Shown one piece after another: positions 16,950 through 25,958 of a DNA stretch of 64,000 nt. The notes beneath the pieces are model-generated. The model was not told the origin of the DNA. It searched no databases and saw nothing but the letters and a program-made list of their open reading frames with translations. The stretch is from NCBI GenBank assembly GCA_903872345.1, contig CAIQKM010000073.1:22167-86166 (forward strand). Reading direction: 5' to 3'. How positions within the stretch are numbered: the first letter of the stretch is position 1; every line of letters begins with the position of its first letter. The translations under genes and the position numbers were made by a program. The stretch comes from an uncultured Verrucomicrobia subdivision 3 bacterium (GTDB lineage: Bacteria > Verrucomicrobiota > Verrucomicrobiia > Limisphaerales > UBA11358).

Positions 16950-17059
16950 TTGCTTTTTTCGGGCTCCGGCAAGTCGTACGAAAAGCCATAAGTCCAAATG
17001 ATTCGACCCGCTCGTCTGTGAGCGGGTCGGTGAAAAAGCGAACCGATTGAGCCAACCGC

Positions 17060-17695
17060 CTATTTCTTGCGGCGAAACAGCAGCACAACCGCCCCACCAG
17101 CAGCACCCAAGGCCAGCGTCGCCGGTTCGGGAACCGCATTGAGGTTGAAGGTAAGATTGTCCACACTAATAAAGGGAGTGGCCGCATTGTTGTTGAATAC
17201 AACTTCCGTCAACCCGGTCCAGTTGAGGGTTTCCAGCGTGGGGGATTCCGAGTTCAGCGTAAAGCTAGTGGTATCGATCAAGTTGCCGTTGTTATACCCA
17301 TTCAGAGTAATGGTGACATCATCATTCCATGCCGGCGCGAAATAACCGGAGGTGAAATCGAAGATCTGGCCACTAATGGCGCTTACGCTACTCCCGTCGC
17401 CAATGTCCATAACGTTCGGGCCGGAGACCTTGCCATTGGCATAACCATAACCCGCCCGGCCGGCCACCTGCGACAGGGAGCTGATGTTATAAAATCCCAA
17501 CGGATTGACGATGCCAATGTCATTATCCGGAGCATACCAAACCAAACCGTCGTAGGTCGCCGGACTTCCCTGCGATATTTGGTAATAGGAGGTGCTGGTA
17601 ACATCGTCGAAATTGAACAGTGTGGTTTGCGCCGAGGCCGTGACCGCCGCACCGATCAATGAAGCACCCAAGGTCAGCAATTTGACTTTGTTCAT
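17060..17695 (-). CDS. PEP-CTERM sorting-domain protein
   Basis: A 211-residue exported protein: signal peptide MNKVKLLTLGASLIGAAVTA, a beta-rich body (TLFNFDDVTSTSYYQISQG..., SGQIFDFTSGYFAPAWNDD) and a C-terminal PEP-CTERM tripartite signal, VPEPATLALG, a hydrophobic stretch and RRKK. PEP-CTERM proteins are processed by exosortase and delivered to the cell surface or extracellular matrix. The body resembles carbohydrate-binding-like beta sandwiches but no family is assigned. The start at 17695 gives the signal peptide; the frame continues upstream to 17734 without one. Confidence 0.85.
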   Translation of the reverse strand: MNKVKLLTLGASLIGAAVTASAQTTLFNFDDVTSTSYYQISQGSPATYDGLVWYAPDNDIGIVNPLGFYNISSLSQVAGRAGYGYANGKVSGPNVMDIGDGSSVSAISGQIFDFTSGYFAPAWNDDVTITLNGYNNGNLIDTTSFTLNSESPTLETLNWTGLTEVVFNNNAATPFISVDNLTFNLNAVPEPATLALGAAGGAVVLLFRRKK

Positions 17696-17735
17696 AGGCC
17701 ATCCATTTATGTAAAAATCGCAGTAAATGTCCACT

Positions 17736-18330
17736 GTTATTTAAGACAAAATGCCCATTTTGGACGGCCCGCGTAACTCCCATTGGTTGATGCGGACAAT
17801 GGGGGCGAAACGACGGGTGGCCATTATTAGCCACTGTTCCCGCCCCGCCAGCCAACGCGCCTGCGGGGGCGCACTGCCCCGACTTACATGCGGCGGCGCC
17901 AAATCGCATGTTGGCGCGCAGCCGGTGATCCCGCCGGAGTTGGGGGGAAGCTTAAAACGCGGGGCGACCACAGGAAAAGTTTGCAGCCACAGCCGGAGAA
18001 TAACCTCATCAGTACATAATCCGAAACCGTTCCAACCAGACAGTCGTGTGGAATGGTGCAAAGTTGACGCGGGGCCAACCTCCGCTGGAATCCATGCCGC
18101 ACGCCACCCGGGCGTTATTGGCGCAGCCGGTTTGTTAACAGAATGTTGCAACTGTTTTGGGAATGCCTGCTGACCGATGACAATTTGGTTGAATGTTTTT
18201 ATGGTTGACATAATCGGGTTTTGTAGTTTTATTTGTCATTGGTTGAGGGCCTAAAGTCATCGGGTTGACTCGAATCCCAGTAGCAGGAATTGCAACGATT
18301 GGTAACAAAGCGATAGCAAGCATTAGTCTT
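17736..18330. other. Intergenic region between divergent PEP-CTERM genes
   Basis: About 600 bases with only implausible overlapping frames on both strands (Arg/Pro/Gly-rich, no start-site support). It presumably holds the divergent promoters of the two PEP-CTERM genes. I see no convincing sigma70 or sigma54 promoter. Nothing else is supported. Confidence 0.5.
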
Positions 18331-19215
18331 ATGCGCAAAAACTTTACGCCATACTTTGCGGCCGGAGTATTGAGTTGGGCGGTGATCGGGGCCATGTCCA
18401 ACAATGCCCAAGGCCAGATCTATACGACCAGTGCCGGTACCGGCACGATTGGCTATTATAACTCCGACGGGTCGCCCATAAACAGCTCCCTTGTCAGCGG
18501 GTTGGATGCTCCCTACGCGCTCTGGCTGTATGAAAACGACCTTTTTGTGGCCAACTTCGGCAGCGGCACCATCGGCGAATACACCACTTCCGGGGCGACG
18601 GTAAACGCCTCGCTTATTACAGGATTGAGCGGTCCGGCGGGACTCACGGTGTCCGGCGGAAAAATCTATGTAGCGAACTGGACTTCCGGCACGATTGGCG
18701 AATATACCACCTCGGGGGCAACGGTGAACGCCTCCTTGGTCACCGGCTTGAGCAATCCAACCGGCATCTCGCTGGCGGCGGGAAATCTGTATGTGGCCAA
18801 TTCCGGCTCCGGCACGGTAGGTGAATACACCACCTCGGGGGCAACGGTGAACGCCACCTTGGTCACCGGCTTGAGCAATCCAACCGGCATCTCGTTGGCG
18901 GCGGGAAATTTGTATGTGGCCAATTCCGGCTCCGGCACGGTAGGCGAATATACCACCTCGGGGGCAACGGTGAACGACACCTTGATCACCGGATTGAACA
19001 ATCCAGTGGGGGTGACGGTTACCGACACCAATCTCTTTGTCGCGAATTACGGGAGCGGCACGGTGGGTGAATATACCACTGCGGGAGCAACGGTGAACGC
19101 CTCCCTGATCACCGGCTTGAGCAATCCAACGTCAGTCACGCCGGAACCGGGCACGCTGGCGCTGCTGGGCGTGGGCGGGCTTTCCGCACTGTTGGTTCGT
19201 CGCTATCGGAAGTAA
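18331..19215 (+). CDS. PEP-CTERM protein made of 41-residue beta-propeller-like repeats
   Basis: A 294-residue protein: signal peptide MRKNFTPYFAAGVLSWAVIG...NNAQG, then six consecutive 41-residue units. The core unit is L(F/Y)VANxGSGTVGEYTTSG with ATVNASLVTGLSNPTGI following, resembling NHL/SMP-30-type propeller blades. The last unit runs into the PEP-CTERM signal TPEPGTLALLGVGG...RRYRK. Repeats 3 and 4 are nearly identical in DNA, so the array expanded recently. It is likely a surface or matrix protein with a binding function. The start at 18331 was chosen for the signal peptide; the frame upstream has no support. Confidence 0.85.
   Translation: MRKNFTPYFAAGVLSWAVIGAMSNNAQGQIYTTSAGTGTIGYYNSDGSPINSSLVSGLDAPYALWLYENDLFVANFGSGTIGEYTTSGATVNASLITGLSGPAGLTVSGGKIYVANWTSGTIGEYTTSGATVNASLVTGLSNPTGISLAAGNLYVANSGSGTVGEYTTSGATVNATLVTGLSNPTGISLAAGNLYVANSGSGTVGEYTTSGATVNDTLITGLNNPVGVTVTDTNLFVANYGSGTVGEYTTAGATVNASLITGLSNPTSVTPEPGTLALLGVGGLSALLVRRYRK
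18418..19135 (+). repeat. Six 123-bp in-frame tandem repeats
   Basis: Units begin at 18418 (degenerate), 18541, 18664, 18787, 18910 and 19033 with an exact 123-base period (41 codons). Units starting at 18664, 18787 and 18910 differ by only a few substitutions, so copy number may vary between strains. Confidence 0.85.
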
Positions 19216-19231
19216 TTATTCAGTATTTCCA

Positions 19232-19261
19232 AACCCCGCTCCGGGAAACCGGGGCGGGGTT
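19232..19261 (+). terminator. Rho-independent terminator of the PEP-CTERM gene
   Basis: AACCCCGCTCCGG and CCGGGGCGGGGTT form a 13-bp stem (one G-T pair) around GAAA, followed by TTGTTT. It lies 17 bases after the stop codon. Confidence 0.85.
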
Positions 19262-19293
19262 TTGTTTATGTGGCCAACCGGGCGCTCTACGAC

Positions 19294-19358
19294 ATTAGTT
19301 CTACTTTGTTAGTCGGCCGGCCGATCCGGCCGAAATTAACCTAACAAATAGAACTAAT
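19294..19358. repeat. Long two-stage inverted repeat (cruciform-like)
   Basis: ATTAGTTCTA(C)TTTGTTAG at 19294-19312 pairs with CTAACAAATAGAACTAAT at 19341-19358: 18 bp with one bulged base. Nested inside is CGGCCGG-ccgat-CCGGCCG (19314-19332). The outer arms are AT-rich and the inner stem is GC-only. There is no T-run, so it is not an ordinary terminator. It may be a MITE-like remnant or a protein-binding site. Confidence 0.7.
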
Positions 19359-19505
19359 TCACCACTTATAACGCCGAGGTCACCGTCACCAATACCGCAT
19401 ACGAAGTCATCCCCCAACTGCGCGGCGAGATTCCATTTCATCGGGGAAGCAAGCTATGTGCCGCCATGGGCTTGCGGCATGGCGCAAAGTCCCGGGAATG
19501 TTGGC

Positions 19506-22367
19506 TTACCTTAGCGTTTCCAGTGGCCCTCGCCAAATGAGACGCAGCGAATCCAAGCGGAGTCGTGATTGCTGGATGGCGGATGTCAGCTCTTGCTGCT
19601 GGGTTTGGGCCAGTTGAATTTCCTGCGGGCGAATGTGGTCGTTCACCTGCGCGAGGGATTGCAAACGTTGCACCTCATGCCCGAGCAAAAGATTCATTTC
19701 TTTCAGGGCGGCTGCGCGCAGCGTAACGGCCTTGGATTCGGCCTGCTGTTCAGTCGCCTGCAACATGGCCGGCAGAACCCGGCGGGCAATGTCGGCATTC
19801 TCGGTGAGCTTATGCGGCTGGCCTTTCACCAGTTTCGTTTCCCAAGCCGAATCATTGAGGGCGGCGGTGACGTCCAATAATTTGTGCGTGACAACCACGC
19901 GGATGGGCGTGGGTGGTAAAAAACGATCCGTGTGCAACTGTGGCGCGGCGATGGTTTCGAGGATGAAAATGGCTTCCAGCAGCAATGTCCGGTCGTCCGG
20001 GGTGGGCAGCACGGCGAAGCTGCAATTGCCGGTTTCCGCGCCGAGCAACAGTTCCATGGCACCGATGACCATCGGGTGATCCCAGGTGAGAAACCCGATA
20101 TCCTCGCGGGTGAGCGCGCGGCGGCGGTCGCAGGTGGCGATCATGCCTTCGGCGGGCATGGCGGGAAACGAGTCGGTGATGATGCCCACGGGATTTAACT
20201 GCCACGTATGCGGGGCAAGTTCCTCGATGTGGACGCCAAAATGGTCGAAAACATCCAGCAGGTATTCCTCCAAATCCGGCTCCTGGTCTTGCGCTTGAAT
20301 TTGGGCGATGATTCGCTGCGCCGCGGCGGGCCGGAATGAATTCATTTCCAGCAAGCGATCCCGGCCCCGTTCGAGGCGTTGGCGCATTTCCGTTCGCGCG
20401 AGTTTGGTTGCTTGCAAGAGGTCGTCCAATTCAGATTCGGCGGAGTTGCGGTCCGCCACGGCATATTCCAAGGCAAGATCGTGAACGGCGCGGCCGAACT
20501 GGTGGAGCAGGGCGTTGCCGCCTTCAAGATTGGATTCAAAGGCGTTCAAGCCATCGTGGTACCAGCGCGCCAGCACTTCCTGCGGGCTGTGCGCGAGATA
20601 GGGCACGTGGATATGAATGTCTTCGCGCTGGCCGATGCGGTCGAGCCGGCCGATGCGCTGTTCGAGCAATTCCGGGTTGAGCGGCAGATCAAAGAGGACG
20701 AGATGATGGGCGAATTGAAAGTTGCGGCCTTCGCTGCCGATTTCCGAACAAATCAACAGCCGGGCACCATCGGGTTCGGCGAACCACGCGGCATGGCGGT
20801 CCCGTTGCAACAGGGTGAGGCCTTCGTGGAAGACGCCGGTTTTGATGGTCAGGTGGCGGCGCAGGGCGTCATCGAGTGCCTCGGCCTTTTCGATGGTCCG
20901 ACTGATCAGCAGCACCTTGTGCGGATCAAGTCGCTGCAATAGTTCGACCAGCCACAGAATCCGGGGATCCTTCGCCAGGTCGTAGGCGGGTTGCAGCCGG
21001 GCATCGCCGCTATCGGCGGCGAACTCGGTGGACACCTGATCCAGCCAGTGTGCAGATTCCGAGCCCGGATCAAGCCGGGCGAAGCGGGCGGTACGCTTGG
21101 GGAACCCCTGCATGCCCGCCCGGGTATTTCGGAACAACACGCGGCCCGGGCCGTGCCGGTCCAACAGGTTATCCAGCAGCGTTTGTCTTGCTTCGACGCT
21201 CCCTTGGAGCAGGTCCGTCAATTGATGCTCCAACTGTGCATCCTGTCCCAGCAAACGGCGCAACGAGGCCAGGTCTTTTTTTGTTAGGGCCGTTTCCGCG
21301 CGCAGTTTCCCGGCGACTTCAGCGGTGGGTTGGTAATCCTTGGACTCGGCCCGAAACGAAGCCAGATCGCGGTATCGGTCGGGGTCGAGCAGGCGCAACC
21401 GGGCAAAGTGGCTTTCCACCCCGAGTTGCTCCGGGGTGGCGGTGAGCAGCAACAGTCCCGCCGACTTGCGGCTGAGTTCCGCCACCACCTGATAGGCGCG
21501 GCTGGGGGCGGTCTCGGACCATGCCAGATGATGGGCTTCATCGACCACGAGCACATCCCAGCCTGCGGCCGCCGCCTGTTCCGCCCGGCGCGGATCGCCG
21601 GCCAGAAAATCGATGCTGGCGAGGATAACCTGGTCGTCCAGAAACGGATTCACACCGGGCTCGGCCGCCTCAATGGACGCGCAGCGTTCCGCATCGAAGA
21701 TGTTCAACCACACATTGAAGCGGCGCAGCATTTCAACGAACCATTGGTGTACCAGCGATTCGGGCACCAGCACGAGGATGCGGCCGGCCCGTCCGCTCAA
21801 CAGCAGGCGATGCAGAATCAGGCAGGCCTCGATGGTTTTGCCGAGCCCCACTTCGTCGGAGAGCAGCACGCGCGGGGCGTGCCGGCGGGCGATCTCCTGG
21901 GCGATGTAAAGCTGATGAGGAATCAGGTCAATGCGTCCGCCCACGAATCCACGCACCGGCGACTGGCGCATCCGGTGGAGGAGTTCCAGCGAGCGACGGC
22001 GCAGCGCGAATGCCGCGGAGGCATCGAATCGTCCCGCAAACAGACGATCCTGCGGTCCATGCAGGCTGACCCGGTCGCTCAGTTGGCCTTCGGCGAACTG
22101 TCCGTGATCGCCAACGTAAGTGAGCAGTCCGCCATGCTCGAGGACGGTTTTGACGGTGATCTCCTGGTCGTTCTGGGATTTGATTTTGTCGCCCGGGCGA
22201 AAGCGAACCCGTTTTAGCGGCGCTTGGTCCAGCGCATAAATGCGGGTTTCGCCAGACCCGTTGAACTTCACTTCGACGCGACCTTCGCCGGCACCTGTGA
22301 CGGTGCCAAGGCCAAGCTCCGGTTCCGACTCGCTGACCCACCGCTGACCTGGAATAAATAAACTCAT
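19506..22367 (-). CDS. rapA: RNA polymerase-associated SNF2-type ATPase RapA
   Basis: A 953-residue protein, close to the usual RapA length (about 968 in Escherichia coli). The start MSLFIPGQRWVSESEPELG is the conserved RapA/HepA N-terminus, followed by two Tudor-like segments. Then come SNF2 motif I (LSDEVGLGKTIEACL), II (VVDEAHHLAW), III (LLTATPEQLG), and the second RecA lobe with SEIGSEGRNFQFAHHLVLFD and RIGRLDRIGQ. RapA recycles RNA polymerase after transcription, using ATP hydrolysis. ATG at 22367 was taken instead of the TTG one codon upstream. It is monocistronic here, convergent with the PEP-CTERM gene. Confidence 0.95.
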   Translation of the reverse strand: MSLFIPGQRWVSESEPELGLGTVTGAGEGRVEVKFNGSGETRIYALDQAPLKRVRFRPGDKIKSQNDQEITVKTVLEHGGLLTYVGDHGQFAEGQLSDRVSLHGPQDRLFAGRFDASAAFALRRRSLELLHRMRQSPVRGFVGGRIDLIPHQLYIAQEIARRHAPRVLLSDEVGLGKTIEACLILHRLLLSGRAGRILVLVPESLVHQWFVEMLRRFNVWLNIFDAERCASIEAAEPGVNPFLDDQVILASIDFLAGDPRRAEQAAAAGWDVLVVDEAHHLAWSETAPSRAYQVVAELSRKSAGLLLLTATPEQLGVESHFARLRLLDPDRYRDLASFRAESKDYQPTAEVAGKLRAETALTKKDLASLRRLLGQDAQLEHQLTDLLQGSVEARQTLLDNLLDRHGPGRVLFRNTRAGMQGFPKRTARFARLDPGSESAHWLDQVSTEFAADSGDARLQPAYDLAKDPRILWLVELLQRLDPHKVLLISRTIEKAEALDDALRRHLTIKTGVFHEGLTLLQRDRHAAWFAEPDGARLLICSEIGSEGRNFQFAHHLVLFDLPLNPELLEQRIGRLDRIGQREDIHIHVPYLAHSPQEVLARWYHDGLNAFESNLEGGNALLHQFGRAVHDLALEYAVADRNSAESELDDLLQATKLARTEMRQRLERGRDRLLEMNSFRPAAAQRIIAQIQAQDQEPDLEEYLLDVFDHFGVHIEELAPHTWQLNPVGIITDSFPAMPAEGMIATCDRRRALTREDIGFLTWDHPMVIGAMELLLGAETGNCSFAVLPTPDDRTLLLEAIFILETIAAPQLHTDRFLPPTPIRVVVTHKLLDVTAALNDSAWETKLVKGQPHKLTENADIARRVLPAMLQATEQQAESKAVTLRAAALKEMNLLLGHEVQRLQSLAQVNDHIRPQEIQLAQTQQQELTSAIQQSRLRLDSLRLIWRGPLETLR

Positions 22368-22370
22368 CAA

Positions 22371-22712
22371 ATGGTGGCGAGGTATATGCAGATTTTACCC
22401 GGCAAATGCAACCTCGGATCTGCCAAACCGACCAAGTGAAAGGCATCGAAGCGGAATGGAGTTGTTGTGCGCGCGTCGGTGGCCATTCTCATTAATGGTG
22501 TATCCCGACACGGCCCCCGAGGCTAAATAGCAGAGCGCCAGCCTGGCCCCCATTTATCCATGGCGGAGAGGGAGTGAAACCCGTCCTGCGAATGGCCTGC
22601 GACGATATCACGGCTCCGGATTGGGGGGCAGTAGCAGGATGCGCCGCCGCCCGGGAAGCAGCGGGGTTGCGATCAAATGAAGGTGCCTGCCGGGAGCCGT
22701 TGGGGGCGTCGC
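22371..22712. other. Intergenic region, no gene seen
   Basis: About 340 GC-rich bases between rapA and the next minus-strand gene. No plausible frame, and no terminator with a T-run. It should carry the rapA promoter near 22380-22450, which I cannot pinpoint. Confidence 0.4.
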
Positions 22713-23858
22713 CTATTTTGTCGTCACCGATTCCGGCGTAAAGTCAATGCCGCGGTAAACGATATTTGTGCTGCCGGCCTGGGCGATGGTCGTCACGGCG
22801 GCGGAGGCATTGGTATCCACAATCCGGACGACGCGATTGGAATTCACGGAGCCGCCCCAGCCTTCGGTGGTGGTGGCGTAAATGACCGGCGCGGGGCCGC
22901 TGAAATCCGCCACGAGGCCGAAGCAGCCGGCGAGGTGGTTCTGATCGGCGGGAATGTTCTGGGGAATGGCAAAGTTATACGCGAATTTCCAAGTGCCATT
23001 GGTGCCGTCGGTTTTTACATATTTCTGGATGCCGGCGGCGGTGTCGGCGAGGTAGGCGATGGTGCCGGCGGGGTTGATGTCGAAGCCGGCGTTCTTCACA
23101 TAGGGAGCCTGGGCTTTGACCACACTATTTAACGTGGAATCGGCGGGGCGGGGCAGCGGGGCGGGATTGCCGGCGGCATCGGCGAAGGAAAAGATGCCGG
23201 CCGGGAGATCGCTGGCGGTGCCGTCCGGTCCGTTCAGCGCGGTATAGACGACATTATTAACGATGCGGATGGCGCGGGTGCTGGCGATAGCCGAGAACAC
23301 GACGGGTTCCGCCGTGACGTCCGGGTGATAAAAAACGGTGCCCAGCGAGTTGCCGCAGCCCCAGAAATTATGGGCGCCATCGGTCACCACGCCGCGCGGA
23401 TTCATTTTTTGATCGCCGCCGCCGTGGCTGCGGTAGATGGTGGTCAGGACGGAGCCGCTGGCATCAATCGTGCAGAAGGCGCGTTCGATATCCATCAGCG
23501 AGGGCGTACCGTTGGTCTGAAGCAGATTGACGCCGCCATAGCCGGCAAAGGTCAGCAGACGGTGGTCGCCGGAGCGGGCCAGCATGCCTTCGGTGGCGGC
23601 GTGGCCGTTGAAAAACAGGGTGTCGGGTCCGTTGGTGGGAATGCTGACCGTGTACGACGGGGCGGGGCTGAAGTCGCCGGCGTCAAACTGGTCGATGAAA
23701 ACGGGCGCCTGTTTCAGGTGCAGATCCACCGCGCCATCCCCGGCCCGCAGGACGGCGAGGTGGCCGGGCGCAAAGCCGGCGGCCGACGCTGACCCGACCA
23801 GGGCGGCAATGGCAAGGACGAGGGTGCTGACACGGGTTGGGCAGATCAGGTGCTTCAT
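22713..23858 (-). CDS. Secreted propeller-like protein of unknown function
   Basis: A 381-residue protein with signal peptide (MKHLICPTRVSTLVLAIAAL, cleavage near GSASA). The body has regularly spaced beta-rich units with motifs such as HNFWGCGNSLGTVFY, GTIAYLADTAAGIQKYVK and PAPVIYATTTEGWGGSVNSN and a terminal TNIVYRGIDFTPE. These resemble the PEP-CTERM or NHL-like propellers common in Verrucomicrobiota, but this protein has no sorting signal. Likely extracytoplasmic; substrate unknown. It stands alone between rapA and the HU gene. Confidence 0.75.
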   Translation of the reverse strand: MKHLICPTRVSTLVLAIAALVGSASAAGFAPGHLAVLRAGDGAVDLHLKQAPVFIDQFDAGDFSPAPSYTVSIPTNGPDTLFFNGHAATEGMLARSGDHRLLTFAGYGGVNLLQTNGTPSLMDIERAFCTIDASGSVLTTIYRSHGGGDQKMNPRGVVTDGAHNFWGCGNSLGTVFYHPDVTAEPVVFSAIASTRAIRIVNNVVYTALNGPDGTASDLPAGIFSFADAAGNPAPLPRPADSTLNSVVKAQAPYVKNAGFDINPAGTIAYLADTAAGIQKYVKTDGTNGTWKFAYNFAIPQNIPADQNHLAGCFGLVADFSGPAPVIYATTTEGWGGSVNSNRVVRIVDTNASAAVTTIAQAGSTNIVYRGIDFTPESVTTK

Positions 23859-24121
23859 GGGTTGCTGTTTCAGTTATAGATTAAAGGCCGCAGTCACGCC
23901 TTGGTTTAAAAAACGATCATGGCCGGCAGGGAATTGAGCCTGACTCGGGTTACGGATCGAAGTCGTAACGGTAACGATAAGGTGACGTTTGGCGGGGGCG
24001 GAAGGCGTTTGGGAGGCTTTTATCCGGGGCCGGCCAGGCGCCGCCAGCCCGATAATCCCCTTTAAATCCGGGCATTTGGATGGGGGGTGTAATTTATCAT
24101 CAACAAATTCAAGGTTTTCGC

Positions 24122-24149
24122 TTGGCGAACGCCACTGATATGCTTTAAT
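24122..24149 (+). promoter_or_regulatory. Candidate sigma70 promoter of the HU gene
   Basis: TTGGCG (24122-24127) and TTTAAT (24144-24149) are separated by 16 bases and match the consensus at 4/6 and 5/6 positions. They lie about 40 bases before the HU start, followed by an A/T-rich leader. Confidence 0.5.
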
Positions 24150-24186
24150 AGCAGGGCAAGTACAACCAACATACATATATAAAATT

Positions 24187-24477
24187 ATGGCCAAAGCACT
24201 GACCAAATCTCAAATCGCCTCGGAAATCGCCGAAAAGAACGGCATCACCAAGAAGCAAGCCGTTGAAATCCTCGAGTACATCGCGGAACTGGCTTACAAG
24301 AATGCCAAGAACAGCTTCACCCTGCCGGGTCTCGGCAAGCTGGTGCTCGTGAACCGCAAGGCGCGTATCGGCCGCAATCCGGCCACCGGCGAAACCATCA
24401 AGATCGCCGCGAAGAAAGTCGTGAAATTCCGCGTCGCGAAAGCGGCCAAGGACGCGATCCTCGGCGTGAAGAAGTAA
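24187..24477 (+). CDS. HU-family histone-like DNA-binding protein
   Basis: A 96-residue HU/IHF-family protein: N-terminal helices (MAKALTKSQIASEIAEKNGI, TKKQAVEILEYIAELAYK), GLGKLVLVNRKARIGRNPATGE carrying the conserved RxGRNPxTGE beta-arm motif, and the closing helix AAKDAILGVKK. It binds and bends DNA in the nucleoid as a dimer. The leader has no Shine-Dalgarno but an ACATATATAAA stretch. It is monocistronic, with its own promoter and a strong terminator. Confidence 0.96.
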   Translation: MAKALTKSQIASEIAEKNGITKKQAVEILEYIAELAYKNAKNSFTLPGLGKLVLVNRKARIGRNPATGETIKIAAKKVVKFRVAKAAKDAILGVKK

Positions 24478-24493
24478 TCCACTTTTCCCTTTC

Positions 24494-24521
24494 AAGGCAC
24501 CCTGTTGATTCAGGGTGCCTT
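24494..24521 (+). terminator. Rho-independent terminator of the HU gene
   Basis: AAGGCACCCTG / CAGGGTGCCTT is a perfect 11-bp stem with a TTGATT loop and a following T-run, 17 bases after the HU stop. Confidence 0.92.
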
Positions 24522-24557
24522 TTTTGTTGGCCGGGCGGGCTCGCCGCCGCCGCCGGA

Positions 24558-25663
24558 TTATTTTTTCGGTTGAAAGAGCAGGGGCGCAAACGCGGCCAGA
24601 TTGCGCCGCCAGACGCGAAAGCTGTGGATGCCGTCCGTTTCCACCCAGGTGTGGCGGATGTCCCGGGCGGTGAGCCAGTCGGAGAACTGACGGTTGCTTT
24701 CACGAGTTGGTCGTCCCGGCCGCAACTGACCCACAGCAGGCGCAGACGGCCGTTGGCGCTGGCATTGAGTTTCGGAAACTGCGTGACATAATTGGTGTTC
24801 AAGCCGCCGGAACTGAAGGCGCCGATCCAGGCGAACTGGTCGGGATGATTCAGACCAACCACCAGCGATTCGGTGCCGCCCATGGAGAGGCCGGCGATGG
24901 CCCGCGACTGGCGGTCCCGGGAAACCCGATACTCTTTTTCCACTTGCGGCAACACTTCCCCAAGCAGGGCGGCGCTGAATTTGTCCACGTTGCGCTGCCA
25001 GAGGTTGGGATCGCGCACGCGGCCCCAGCCGGCTTTGACAATTTCCATGGTGCCATAGCCGAGCGGCATGACCACGATCATGGGGCGGGCCTGGCCGCGG
25101 GCGATGAGATTATCGAGAATCACATTGGCGCGTCCGGCGGTGGCCCAGGCCGAAGTGTCATCGCTGTAGCCATGCAGCAAATACAGCACCGGATACTTTT
25201 TCCAGGCGGAAGGCTGGTAACCCGGCGGCGTGTAAACAATATAATCCCGGTCATCGCCAGCGGCGGCCGAATGGTAAAAGTGATGGTGCAGTTCGCCGCG
25301 CGGCACGTCGTTGATTTCCCACGGCAATGATTTCGGACCGGGCACTTCCACCAGGCTGTCGCAGTTCAGCAGATTGTATTTCTGACAGGAATTATTGGGA
25401 TCCAACAGGCGCAGGCCATCCACGCTGAAGGAATAGGAATAGATGTCCGGCTCCAACGAATCGGTGGTGAAGGTCCAGACGCCGTTGGTCTCCCGCTGCA
25501 TGGCGGAACTTTTTACGCCTTCGCAATACACCCGCACTTCCCGGGCCTTGGGCGCCGGCAGTCGGAACGTGACGCGGCCATCCGGATGCACCTCCGGCGA
25601 GACGGCGGGTTGGGCGAAAGCCGACACGGCAAAGAGCAAGGCGGCGATGACAATGAACTTCAT
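24558..25663 (-). pseudogene. CE1-like carbohydrate esterase with a -1 frameshift
   Basis: Paralogue of the esterase at 2601-3707 with the same order: signal peptide (MKFIVIAALLFAVSAFAQ), E-set domain (SPEVHPDGRVTFRLPAPKAR) and CE1 domain with AIAGLSMGGTES. After GRDDQLV (near 24700-24706) the original frame goes out of register. Moving by one base restores ESNRQFSDWLTARDIRHTW followed by ETDGIHSFRVWRRNLAAF, which contains the catalytic His, and ends at TAA 24560-24558. A single base is missing between the codons for Leu-Val and Glu-Ser. Either the gene is a recent pseudogene or the assembly has one error; every other part looks functional. Confidence 0.85.
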
Positions 25664-25958
25664 GTGTGAACCTAAAATGACAGTTGCGGAAGGAAGTTGA
25701 AAACGAAAAATATCGTGTGGCGGCAGCTTGCCTGCCGAGCAGGCTGGCATTTTGCCGTCCGGAACCACTGCCCGCGCTCGCGGTTGTGCGCATATCACGA
25801 GGACATCAGGTTGTTTGGTGGTTTTTCCCGCCGGGCTGGAAGCGCCGGCTCCACGGTAGGCAGGATGCCCGCCGCTACTTGGAGTCCGCAAAAGCGGGTG
25901 AACAATTGTCAAAGGGCGGTTGGTTGGCGCGCCCCGGCCGTTCATGTTATAGGTACGT

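Noticed and set aside
17741..18211. 140-156-codon frames on both strands between the PEP-CTERM genes
   Set aside because: Mutually overlapping, no start-site support and no recognisable sequence.
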